A stretch of 7,511 nt of DNA from Verrucomicrobiota bacterium (GTDB lineage: Bacteria > Verrucomicrobiota > Verrucomicrobiia > Opitutales > Opitutaceae). Under the pieces are notes generated by a model. That model was not told where the DNA came from, did no database searches, and saw nothing but the letters and a program-made list of their open reading frames with translations. Position numbers and translations under genes: made by a program. This document shows, piece by piece, positions 1 through 6,954 of the stretch. The first letter of the stretch is position 1, and each line of letters begins with the position of its first letter. Location: positions 1-7,511 of the forward strand of contig JAEYQF010000405.1 in assembly GCA_023410155.1 (NCBI GenBank). Direction: 5' to 3'.

Positions 1-2878
1 CCCGAACAGTGCCCTCCAGGTGCAGCGCAGCGGCAAACGCTTCACGCTCACGATCACTCCCGCACGTGGCGCCGCAGGCACTGTGAAGATCACGGTGACC
101 GCCAGCGATTGGGTGAGCGAAACATCACGGAGCTTCAAAGTCACCGTGCATGGAGTGCCGACGATTTCGAAACCTCGCGACCAGATCGTTCCCATGAGTG
201 GAGCTTCGGCGCCCGTGGCGATCACGGTGCGCGACCCGGACACCGCGGCGAGTCGTCTGAAGGTGACGGCAAGCAGTTCAGATTCTACCTTGATCCCCGC
301 TTCGGGTCTGAAGTTGGCCGGCACCGGGACTGCGCGCTCGATTGTGATCACGCCCGCAGCCGGTCGAGTCGGCGAAGCCGAAGTGACGCTCAAGGTCAGC
401 GACGGCACTCGCACCACCACGACGTCTTTTCACGTCCGCGTCGGTCCCGGGTTTCGCCCTATCGCGCGCCAGCGGATTACGTCCGCCACCAATGTCATGG
501 CGGTGAAGCTCACGCTTGTTCGTGGCGCCAAGGCCGCGGTCGACTACGATGTCACTGCGGAGTGCTCCGACCCGAAGCTCGTGCCTCCGGGGAACTTCTC
601 CTTCCGCGGCAAAGGAACCAAGCGCACGCTCCTGATCACGCCGGCGCCCGGTCGCAGCGGCTCCGCCACCGTGAAGCTGCGCATCACTCATGGTAAGAAA
701 ACCGTGACCCAAACTTTCCCGCTCACCATCGAACCCGGTGAACGCAAGCCGAACATCCTTTGGGGCACAGGTGTCGTGCGAGAACCACACGTCATTACGA
801 AACCCAAGCGCGTCGCCATCGGCGTCGCGGCGGTCCACGCATCCGGCCTGCAGACGGTGTTTGTGCGGAAGGACGGCACGCTCTGGGAGATTCCCGGAAT
901 CGAGCGAGCAGCGGGCCAGTCGACACCTCCCGACCCGACGGCGATGGGCGCGAGGTTGCTCACCTCTGGAGTTGTCTCCGCCAGTATCCGCGGGACCTAC
1001 GTCGCCTACGTGAATAGCCAAAAGTCACTTTGGGTGCTGGGAGTCGGCACGGCCGACCTTTTCGGTCGGCGCAATCAATCACCCAGTGTCCCGCTTCTCG
1101 TGGCTAATGGAGTGCAGGCCGTGAGCCTGGACTCGCAGCACGCGATCTTCCTGAAAAACGATGGGACGCTCTGGGCGACCGGCGACAACAGCGTCGGCCA
1201 GATCGGTGGGACGACTGCACGCCGCAACCCGCCGTTCAAACTCGCCAGCGACGTCGTCAACGCGAGCGCCGGCGGCGGGCGCACGTTCTTCGTGAAAAAG
1301 GACGGCTCGTTGTGGGGCGTGGGCCCTAACTCGGCTGGCCAGCTTGGCGACGGCACCACGAAGGATCGTTCCACTCCGGTCAAAGTAGCGACGAAAGTAG
1401 AATCCGTCAGCGCAGGCGACAGCTTCACCCTATTCCTGAAAACCGATGGCTCTCTCTGGGCCATGGGAGCCAATTATAACGCTCAGCTCGGGGACGGCTC
1501 CATTTCCCAACGGAAAAAACCGGTCAAGATCGCGGAAGGTGTTACCGCAATCTCCGCGGGATCGTCCGCTGGGTTCTTCAAGAAGAAGGACGGATCCCTC
1601 TGGATGACAGGTCGCGAGATTCACGGACCGATACCGGTTGCCGGAGCCAAGATCACCCGGCCACGCCAAATCGCATCGCGCGTGAAACTATTCACCGCCG
1701 GCGATGGCTTCCATCTCTACACCGATGACAACGACGTCCTTTGGGGACAGGGCGACGACACGCAGAACCAATTCGGCGACGCCTACGTGCAACCATGGCT
1801 GCAACCTCTCGCGACCGACGTAGTGAAAGCGGCTGTTGGTTCGTCCACGACCGTTTATCTCACGAGCGATGGCCGCCTTTGGCTCCGACGCTGGACGAAC
1901 GATCGTTTCGTCGACACCCGCGTGCGAACCTCCGGCGCGGTCGTCGAAGTGGCCGCTGCGCCCGACGATCGCTTCTGGTTTTATCGCACCCTCGATGGCG
2001 CGATGTGGCGGCTCGGCCCGGACGCCGCCTCGACGAAGATTGCGGACAAAACGAGAGCGATGGCGGTCGGGCGCGACTACTATGTTTTCATCAAATCCGA
2101 CGCCACCTTGTGGGGCCGGAGTGATGCCGAGCGAATCCGTTTCGGGAAATCGGGCTCGCTCAGTAAAATCGCCGATAATGTCAGGTCGGTCTCCGCCGGT
2201 GACCAACATCTGCTCTTTATAAAATGGGATCACACCCTTTGGGGGATGGGCACACGGCCCATGGGTTTCTCTAGCGGCGATCGCTGGACACGGGTCGAAA
2301 AGCCGAAACGCTTGGCCAAGGACGCACTGCGGGCCGGAGCCCAGTTCTACCACGACGCTTATCTGTCCACCAAGGGCACCCTGTATCTCGTGGCCGAAAG
2401 CTGGGACGCCCGGAAAATTCAGGTCGAGACCGGCGTCGCCACCTTCAGTCTCGGGTTCTACGATCTTCATTGGACCACTGGCGATGGCGTGATTCCCTTG
2501 CGCGATCCCTTCGAGCCGACATTGAGGGCATCCGACGTGCTCGAAATGAGCGATGGCGCGTTTGGATCTTTCGTCTTCGTGCAGCAAAGTGGGACGATCG
2601 CTCCGCCGCAGGTGAGCGTTCCGACCACGCTGGTGACTGCCCGCGCCGGCGAACCAGCCCTTCTGGTCGTGCGCTACAAGGGCGCGGGGCCGCTCGCGGT
2701 GCAGTGGTTGAAAGACGGCCGGGTGATTCCCGGAGCGAACAGTTCCCTGCCTGATGGCACCACGCTTGGCTTCCCTGTGGTCTCCAGTGCTGACGCGGGT
2801 TCCTACCACGTGCGAGTGACCAACGCAGGGGGCACCAGCACGAGCGGGAAGATCACGCTGAAGGTCACCGGCCCTTGA
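1..2878 (+). CDS. Large secreted-type protein with cadherin-like repeats, RCC1-like repeats and C-terminal Ig domain (5' end outside window)
   Basis: The frame is open to the left edge (first full codon at position 2), so the true start and any signal peptide lie outside. The GTG at position 20 falls inside a repeat and is not a credible start. Counting residues from that GTG: the tail of a cadherin-like/BIg-like repeat to about 45; two full repeats at about 46-145 and 146-240, with TITPA/VITPAAGR and VSDGT..TTSF.VRV signatures; then about 12 RCC1-like repeats at about 272-800, marked by KxDGxLWxxG (for example 284, 380, 427, 475, 523, 616) and GQLGDG; finally a cysteine-free Ig-like domain at about 864-950 (VQWLKDG at 894-900, DAGSYHVRVTNAGG at 925-938). 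RCC1 repeats build beta-propellers; in bacterial exported proteins their partners are mostly unknown. I see no catalytic motif. A role in surface or extracellular binding is inference. It is paralogous to the gene at 3149 and ends at the Ig boundary where that protein continues. Confidence 0.95.
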   Translation, partial: PNSALQVQRSGKRFTLTITPARGAAGTVKITVTASDWVSETSRSFKVTVHGVPTISKPRDQIVPMSGASAPVAITVRDPDTAASRLKVTASSSDSTLIPASGLKLAGTGTARSIVITPAAGRVGEAEVTLKVSDGTRTTTTSFHVRVGPGFRPIARQRITSATNVMAVKLTLVRGAKAAVDYDVTAECSDPKLVPPGNFSFRGKGTKRTLLITPAPGRSGSATVKLRITHGKKTVTQTFPLTIEPGERKPNILWGTGVVREPHVITKPKRVAIGVAAVHASGLQTVFVRKDGTLWEIPGIERAAGQSTPPDPTAMGARLLTSGVVSASIRGTYVAYVNSQKSLWVLGVGTADLFGRRNQSPSVPLLVANGVQAVSLDSQHAIFLKNDGTLWATGDNSVGQIGGTTARRNPPFKLASDVVNASAGGGRTFFVKKDGSLWGVGPNSAGQLGDGTTKDRSTPVKVATKVESVSAGDSFTLFLKTDGSLWAMGANYNAQLGDGSISQRKKPVKIAEGVTAISAGSSAGFFKKKDGSLWMTGREIHGPIPVAGAKITRPRQIASRVKLFTAGDGFHLYTDDNDVLWGQGDDTQNQFGDAYVQPWLQPLATDVVKAAVGSSTTVYLTSDGRLWLRRWTNDRFVDTRVRTSGAVVEVAAAPDDRFWFYRTLDGAMWRLGPDAASTKIADKTRAMAVGRDYYVFIKSDATLWGRSDAERIRFGKSGSLSKIADNVRSVSAGDQHLLFIKWDHTLWGMGTRPMGFSSGDRWTRVEKPKRLAKDALRAGAQFYHDAYLSTKGTLYLVAESWDARKIQVETGVATFSLGFYDLHWTTGDGVIPLRDPFEPTLRASDVLEMSDGAFGSFVFVQQSGTIAPPQVSVPTTLVTARAGEPALLVVRYKGAGPLAVQWLKDGRVIPGANSSLPDGTTLGFPVVSSADAGSYHVRVTNAGGTSTSGKITLKVTGP
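833..2419 (+). repeat. Coding RCC1-like repeat block, about 12 units, in the first large gene
   Basis: Each unit carries a KxDGxLW-type strand. Counting from the GTG at position 20, these start near residues 284, 334, 380, 427, 475, 523, 570, 616, 658, 692, 736 and 784. Spacing is 46-50 residues through unit 8, then drops to 42 and 34 before returning to 44-48. Units 2, 7, 10, 11 and 12 have degenerate motifs (SQKSLW, DNDVLW, SDATLW, WDHTLW, TKGTLY). The clear GQLGDG loop is present only in the middle units. A classical RCC1 propeller has seven blades, so about 12 units implies either more than one propeller or a non-canonical fold. Confidence 0.85.
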
Positions 2879-2887
2879 CGGTGCAGA

Positions 2888-2997
2888 AACCGATTCGATG
2901 CGCTCACGGTCGCGACCGGGTCCGCACCTTGGCGCGACTCGGGCCGGACTTTGGCATGAGTCAGTCCGCACTCGGTCCCGACTCGATCCGCACGCGG
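2888..2997. repeat. Intergenic degenerate array: 11-nt unit, 22-nt super-period (copy 1)
   Basis: Cutting the gap downstream of the first large gene into consecutive 11-mers from 2888 gives ten related units with no indels, for example TCGCGACCGGG, TCCGCACCTTG, GCGCGACTCGG, GCCGGACTTTG, TCCGCACTCGG, TCCCGACTCGA and TCCGCACGCGG. A at unit position 6 is almost invariant, C at 7 and G at 11 are common. Unit positions 3-5 alternate between mostly xCG and CGC/CGG, so the true period is 22 nt. A possible further but out-of-phase unit occupies 2998-3008. GACTC (2936, 2980) and GAGTC (2958) lie exactly 22 nt apart. The array begins 10 nt after the stop codon. Its function is unknown to me. Confidence 0.75.
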
Positions 2998-3025
2998 GTG
3001 CGCGTCAGGCCTCGGCTTTCCTCAA

Positions 3026-3042
3026 CCGGGACTTTTTCCCGG
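3026..3042. other. Small perfect inverted repeat with a T-rich loop
   Basis: CCGGG at 3026-3030 and CCCGG at 3038-3042 form a perfect 5-bp stem around a 7-nt loop, ACTTTTT. The stem is short, and the T-run is in the loop rather than 3' of the stem, so it does not fit a normal intrinsic terminator. It lies between the repeat array and the next gene. Confidence 0.4.
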
Positions 3043-3097
3043 CATCCCAATCTCGCCTCCTGGGCAGCGAAGGTTAGTCTTCTCGGTATCCGGTTTT

Positions 3098-3117
3098 AGA
3101 GGACAACGCCTGCGATG
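3098..3117 (+). promoter_or_regulatory. Possible Shine-Dalgarno (AGAGGA) before an out-of-frame ATG
   Basis: AGAGGA at 3098-3103 sits 11 nt upstream of the ATG at 3115-3117. That ATG is not in frame with the large gene at 3149; its reading frame runs 58 codons to a TGA at 3289-3291, overlapping the signal-peptide region. It could be a short leader reading frame, a chance match, or a sign that the large gene's start region carries a frame error. Confidence 0.25.
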
Positions 3118-3148
3118 TTCTCACGCTTCCGGGTGTCCCGCTTCTCCA

Positions 3149-6100
3149 ATGGTTTCCCTTCAAGGTTGGTCTCCCGTGTCGTTATCTGGCGTGAGCGCGA
3201 AGCTGCGTGCGGCGTCGTTTTTCGCGAGCGCGCTGTTGCTCGGGTGGTGGGCACCGCCCGCCGGCGCGATCGGCATCGAGCCGGTCGATGATCAGGTCAT
3301 CTCGGCGACCACGAGAGTGCTGGCGGTGCCGCTCACACTCGACGAAGACGACAAGCCGGGATTCGACTACGATGTCACCGCCGACTGCTCCGATGCCAAA
3401 CTTCTGCCGCCCGGGAATTTCACGCTTTGGGGCTACGGAGCGCAGCGGACGCTGCTGATTACTCCGGCTCCGGGACGCAGCGGTTCTGCCAACGTGCGGG
3501 TCCGGGTGAGCGATGGCACTTCGAGCGTCATTGAAACCTTCAAGATCACGGTGAAGTCAGGCACTCGTCAGCCACATGTGCTCTGGGCCAGTGCGGGTTT
3601 CCTTGATCTGAGCCCTGTCGCTCCGGCGCGGCGCCTGGCGTTGGACGTGAAGGCCGTGCAGTCGTCCGCTTTCAGCACCGTGTTTATTCGCAAAGATGGT
3701 TCGCTTTGGCTGAACGAGGGCATCTCTCCCGCCAGCGTCAAGCCAGGCACCCTGAGCGCCGACATCCTGACGGCCCGGAAGATCGCCGCGGCGGCGAGCT
3801 CTGCCGCAGTGGGCGGAGGCGCCGTGGCCTACGTGACCAGCGACGGCACCTTGTGGGCGTTTGGTGCACGGGCCAAAGGCATCTTCGGCAAAGGCGACGT
3901 CGCTGGAGAAAGTGTGGCGGTCGACTCCGGCGTGAAGTCCGTCGCGCTAGGGGGACAACATGCGGCTTACCTGAAGAGCGATGGCACCCTCTGGGCGATC
4001 GGAAGTAATTCCTACGGGCAGTTGGCCAACGGCACCACGTCGTTCACGTATCAGCAGACACCGATCCAGATCGCGAAGGATGTCACGCAGGTGAGCGTCG
4101 GCGGCAACAACACCTTCTTCCTCAAGAAAGATGGCACGCTCTGGGCCGCCGGTGAGAACAGGTTCGGGGAGTTGGGCGACGGGACGACGACGGGTCGTGC
4201 GAAACCGGTAAAGGTGGCGACGAAAGTGAAAGCCGTCGCAGCCAGCGGTGATTTTACCCTGTTCTTGAAAACGGACGGCTCGGTGTGGGGCATGGGCCGC
4301 AACAACGACGGCCAGCTCGGCGACGGAACGCTCAAGGCGCGCAAGAAGCCGATCAAAATCGCCACCCAAGGAGCGAGTGTCGCCGCGGGTGACGGCATCG
4401 CGTTGTTCACCAAGACCGACGGCTCGCTTTGGCGGATGGGTCGACAGGAGTTTCAAAACGCCTTTGCCGCCGGACATCGCGATACGACACCGCGAAAGAT
4501 CGTGGACAAGGTGAAGCTCGTGACGGCGGGCACCCGATTTTACTGCTACACCGATAGCGCGGGTGCTCTTTGGGCGGCAGGCAACAACGATTACAATCAA
4601 CTCGGCTCCGGACAGTTTCAGCCCTGGGTCGAGCCAATCGATACCGGCGTCGTGAAAGTCGCGACCGGCTCGGGCAGCCTCGCGTATCTGCGCAGCGACG
4701 GCCAACTCTGGCTACACTTTTGGAAAGACGGGCGCTACGTGAAGAAGAAGGTCGCCACCTCGGCGAGCGTCGCCGAGATCGCCCGCTCGGGCGACGGCAC
4801 GACCTGGTATTATCGCACGCTGGACGGACGCATGTGGAAGCTGGGACTCAATGGCGTCTCCACCAAAATCGCGGACGACACGCAGGCGATCGCCGCCGGA
4901 GAAGGTTACTACGTATTCATCAAAACGGATGGTTCCCTGTGGGGCCGCAGCGACGCGGCTCACATCGACTTTGGTGCGCGTGGCGCATTGAACAAAATCG
5001 CTGACGACGTCCGGTCGGTCTCCGGTGGGCCCCGGCATATCCTCTTCGTCAAACGGGATCGCACGTTGTGGGGCATGGGCACGCGGTGGTCGAATTTCAG
5101 TCCCACCGGATCCTATGTTCCCTTCCTCGAACATCCGGAGCAGTTGGCCGGCGATGTAGTCGCGGCCGCGGCCCACAGCGATTCTGACGCGTATCTCACG
5201 AACACCGGCAAGGTCCTGCGCTTCTGGAGCTGGAGCATGCTGCCCGAGTGGGGCTCCGCCGAACCGGCATTGTTCACGATCGGTTTCGAGGGTGTTCACT
5301 TGATGGGGGGCGATGGCAGACTCCCGATCGATGATCGCGGCTCACACGGCCTCCTGCTGACACATGTTCTCGATTTCCAGGATGGATGGTGGGGCGACTT
5401 TGCGGTGATCCAGCAGAGCGGCGCTTTCACGAAGCCTACGGCGACTCGTGCGGCGTCGACGGTGAAAGTGAAGGGTCACCAACAAGCGGTGCTCCGGGTG
5501 ACGCTCTCCGGTCCGTCACCGATGACCGTCCAATGGTTCAAGGACGGGAAAGCGCTCCCCGGCGCGACGAGCGTGCTGCCGGGCGAGACTCGTCTGATCA
5601 TCCCCGTGGCGACGAGTGACGATCGCGGCGTTTACACGGTGCAGGCGACGAACGCCGCCGGGACGACTACCAGCGCCAAAATCTCGCTGCAGGTCGTCGG
5701 TCCGCCAACGATCACGGCCATCGCGAGCCAGAAGATCAAAGAGGACAAGTTCTCGGGTAAGCTGAACTTCAAGATCGCCGACGCGGAGTCCTCGACCAAG
5801 TCGCTGAAAGTGACCGCCACGTCGTCCGACCCGAAGCTGATTCCGCCCTCCAGCATTGTGCTGAGCGGAAGCGGCTCGACTCGCACCGTCTCCTACAAGC
5901 CCGCGCGAAATCAAAGCGGCACCGCGGTCATCACCCTGACGGTGAGCGACGGCAAGTTCACGACTTCCACTTCCTTCAAAGTGACCGTCACGGCCGTCAA
6001 CGATGCGCCGACTGTCACGAAGATCGCCGACCAGGCCGTTGAGGTGAATAGGAGCACGAAGACCCTTGGTTTCACCATCGGCGATGCTGAATCCAGCGCG

Positions 6101-6943
6101 TCGAAACTGAAGGTCACCGCGAGCTCGTCCAACACGAAACTCGTCTCGGCCAATGGACTGAAGCTGAGCGGCAGTGGGGCCAAGAGGACGATCAAGATCA
6201 CTCCCGCCGCCAACAAAACTGGCACCGCGATAATCACGATCACCGTCTCCGACGGCAAGGCCAAGACCAGCACATCCTTCCAGGTGAAGGTCAGTGCCGC
6301 GAAGACAAAGACCGCGCAGGCCGCTCCGCGCTCGCCGCGCGTCTTGATCGATTCTCCCTCGCGAGTCGTGAAAGTTGGATCACCCGTGGAGTTCTTCGCG
6401 CGTCCGTCTGATGCTGCGAAGTTCGTTTGGCAGCACGACGGCCGGCCGCTTCCGACTCAGACCTCCGCCACGCTGCGGCTCGCGTCCGCTCAGCTGGGCG
6501 ACGCCGGCGGATACGCTGTCACGGCTGGCGGTGACACGAGCCCCGTCGCGGAGTTGGTCGTCGCAGACTTGGAGAGCGATGCGACGCCGCACGGCAGCAT
6601 CGTGGTGATCCAGCATCGTCTCACCGTCGCGGGAGCCGCCGACTCGCTTGTAGCGGCCATGCCGCTGCCCGTGGGATGGATCTACGTGTCCGGCGTGGTG
6701 GCCGGTGCCACGGCGGGCCCGACGATGGGTGAAAACGCTCTCATCGAGTGGCGCTGGGACAGGGTGCCGTCCCAACCGCTGGTGTTCACCGCGGTTCTCT
6801 ATGTTCCCGCGGGGAGTCCTCGTCCAAAATCTTTGGATACCCTCGTGCGCCTCCGCCACGCCTCGCAAACGAGCGACCTGCTCTTCGTGACTCCTCTCGC
6901 AACAGATTCATCACCCTCGAGCTCCTTCACACCGCTGCAGTGA
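3149..6943 (+). CDS. Large exported RCC1-repeat protein with cadherin-like and Ig-like domains
   Basis: A 1264-residue protein. The N-terminus has K18/R20, a hydrophobic core at about 21-35 and AGA at 38-40, a good Sec signal peptide with cleavage after about 40. Then: a cadherin-like repeat 41-138; about 12 RCC1-like repeats 170-692 (KDGSLW 182, SDGTLW 231, 277, KDGTLW 327, TDGSVW 375, 423 and on, with GQLGDG loops at about 289-294 and 388-393); an Ig-like domain 761-849 (VQWFKDG 794-800, DRGVYTVQATNAAG 825-838); two cadherin-like repeats 851-1049, the second opened by NDAPTV at 951; a second Ig-like domain about 1063-1138; and a beta-rich C-terminal domain 1145-1264. No anchor, PEP-CTERM or other sorting signal is visible, so release from or loose attachment to the cell is inferred. 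The ATG at 3149 lacks an obvious ribosome site; GTG at 3176, with AAGG about 10 nt upstream, would also keep the signal peptide. No enzymatic motif is seen; binding or adhesion is inference. It is a paralogue of the upstream gene. Confidence 0.95.
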   Translation: MVSLQGWSPVSLSGVSAKLRAASFFASALLLGWWAPPAGAIGIEPVDDQVISATTRVLAVPLTLDEDDKPGFDYDVTADCSDAKLLPPGNFTLWGYGAQRTLLITPAPGRSGSANVRVRVSDGTSSVIETFKITVKSGTRQPHVLWASAGFLDLSPVAPARRLALDVKAVQSSAFSTVFIRKDGSLWLNEGISPASVKPGTLSADILTARKIAAAASSAAVGGGAVAYVTSDGTLWAFGARAKGIFGKGDVAGESVAVDSGVKSVALGGQHAAYLKSDGTLWAIGSNSYGQLANGTTSFTYQQTPIQIAKDVTQVSVGGNNTFFLKKDGTLWAAGENRFGELGDGTTTGRAKPVKVATKVKAVAASGDFTLFLKTDGSVWGMGRNNDGQLGDGTLKARKKPIKIATQGASVAAGDGIALFTKTDGSLWRMGRQEFQNAFAAGHRDTTPRKIVDKVKLVTAGTRFYCYTDSAGALWAAGNNDYNQLGSGQFQPWVEPIDTGVVKVATGSGSLAYLRSDGQLWLHFWKDGRYVKKKVATSASVAEIARSGDGTTWYYRTLDGRMWKLGLNGVSTKIADDTQAIAAGEGYYVFIKTDGSLWGRSDAAHIDFGARGALNKIADDVRSVSGGPRHILFVKRDRTLWGMGTRWSNFSPTGSYVPFLEHPEQLAGDVVAAAAHSDSDAYLTNTGKVLRFWSWSMLPEWGSAEPALFTIGFEGVHLMGGDGRLPIDDRGSHGLLLTHVLDFQDGWWGDFAVIQQSGAFTKPTATRAASTVKVKGHQQAVLRVTLSGPSPMTVQWFKDGKALPGATSVLPGETRLIIPVATSDDRGVYTVQATNAAGTTTSAKISLQVVGPPTITAIASQKIKEDKFSGKLNFKIADAESSTKSLKVTATSSDPKLIPPSSIVLSGSGSTRTVSYKPARNQSGTAVITLTVSDGKFTTSTSFKVTVTAVNDAPTVTKIADQAVEVNRSTKTLGFTIGDAESSASKLKVTASSSNTKLVSANGLKLSGSGAKRTIKITPAANKTGTAIITITVSDGKAKTSTSFQVKVSAAKTKTAQAAPRSPRVLIDSPSRVVKVGSPVEFFARPSDAAKFVWQHDGRPLPTQTSATLRLASAQLGDAGGYAVTAGGDTSPVAELVVADLESDATPHGSIVVIQHRLTVAGAADSLVAAMPLPVGWIYVSGVVAGATAGPTMGENALIEWRWDRVPSQPLVFTAVLYVPAGSPRPKSLDTLVRLRHASQTSDLLFVTPLATDSSPSSSFTPLQ
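3656..5224 (+). repeat. Coding RCC1-like repeat block, about 12 units, in the second large gene
   Basis: KxDGxLW-type strands start near residues 182, 231, 277, 327, 375, 423, 470, 516, 558, 593, 636 and (very degenerate, TNTGKVLRFW) 684. Spacing is 46-50 residues for the first eight units, then about 42, 35 and 43. The block aligns with that of the upstream protein at a residue offset that moves only from 102 to 100 over about 450 residues, so both inherited the same irregular unit lengths. Confidence 0.85.
5699..6295 (+). repeat. Two tandem coding cadherin-like/BIg-like repeats
   Basis: Residues about 851-950 and 951-1049 of the second large protein repeat the pattern ADAESS..SLKVTA.SSDPKL then LSGSGS.RT, an ITPA-type strand, TAVITLTVSDG and TSFKVTV. 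They are close to each other and to the repeats at the N-terminus of the upstream protein (for example SRLKVTASSSDSTLIPASG). Such repeats form beta-sandwich spacers in bacterial surface proteins. Confidence 0.8.
6581..6940 (+). other. C-terminal beta-rich domain of the second large protein
   Basis: Residues about 1145-1264 differ from the preceding Ig and cadherin-like units. Landmarks are a TVAGAADSL stretch, LPVGWIYVSGV near 1173, IEWRWDRVPSQP near 1199-1210 and FTAVLYVPAG near 1213-1222. The pattern (P.GW.Y.S.., then W.W..VP..P..F...L.VPAG) recalls a domain seen near the C-termini of large verrucomicrobial exported proteins. I recognise it only by style and cannot give it a family name. 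The last residues are Ser/Pro-rich. Confidence 0.45.
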
Positions 6944-6954
6944 GGCTCTTCGTG

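Noticed and set aside
1688..2971. 427-codon reverse-strand reading frame
   Set aside because: Antisense shadow of the first large gene, whose sense frame has clear domain structure; long antisense frames are common in high-GC DNA.
2888..3008. CRISPR array
   Set aside because: Units are contiguous 11-mers without unique spacers, and no cas-like gene is nearby.
3026..3042. Intrinsic terminator for the first large gene
   Set aside because: The stem is only 5 bp and the T-run is inside the loop rather than after the stem.
2875..3099. 74-codon + strand reading frame starting at the stop of the first large gene (TTG)
   Set aside because: It is mostly a translation of the 11-nt array, has a poor start with no ribosome site, and its Arg-rich product resembles no protein family.
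3043..3114. Sigma-70-type promoter for the second large gene
   Set aside because: No convincing -35/-10 pair with acceptable spacing could be found by eye.
833..5224. Ran-type nucleotide exchange function based on the RCC1 match
   Set aside because: That activity belongs to eukaryotic RCC1; here only the repeat fold is shared, and the second protein carries a signal peptide.
1..6943. Recent duplication or recombination hotspot between the two large genes
   Set aside because: Even in the best-conserved protein segments (for example 541-600 against 3362-3421) the DNA differs at many positions; no long identical tracts were seen.
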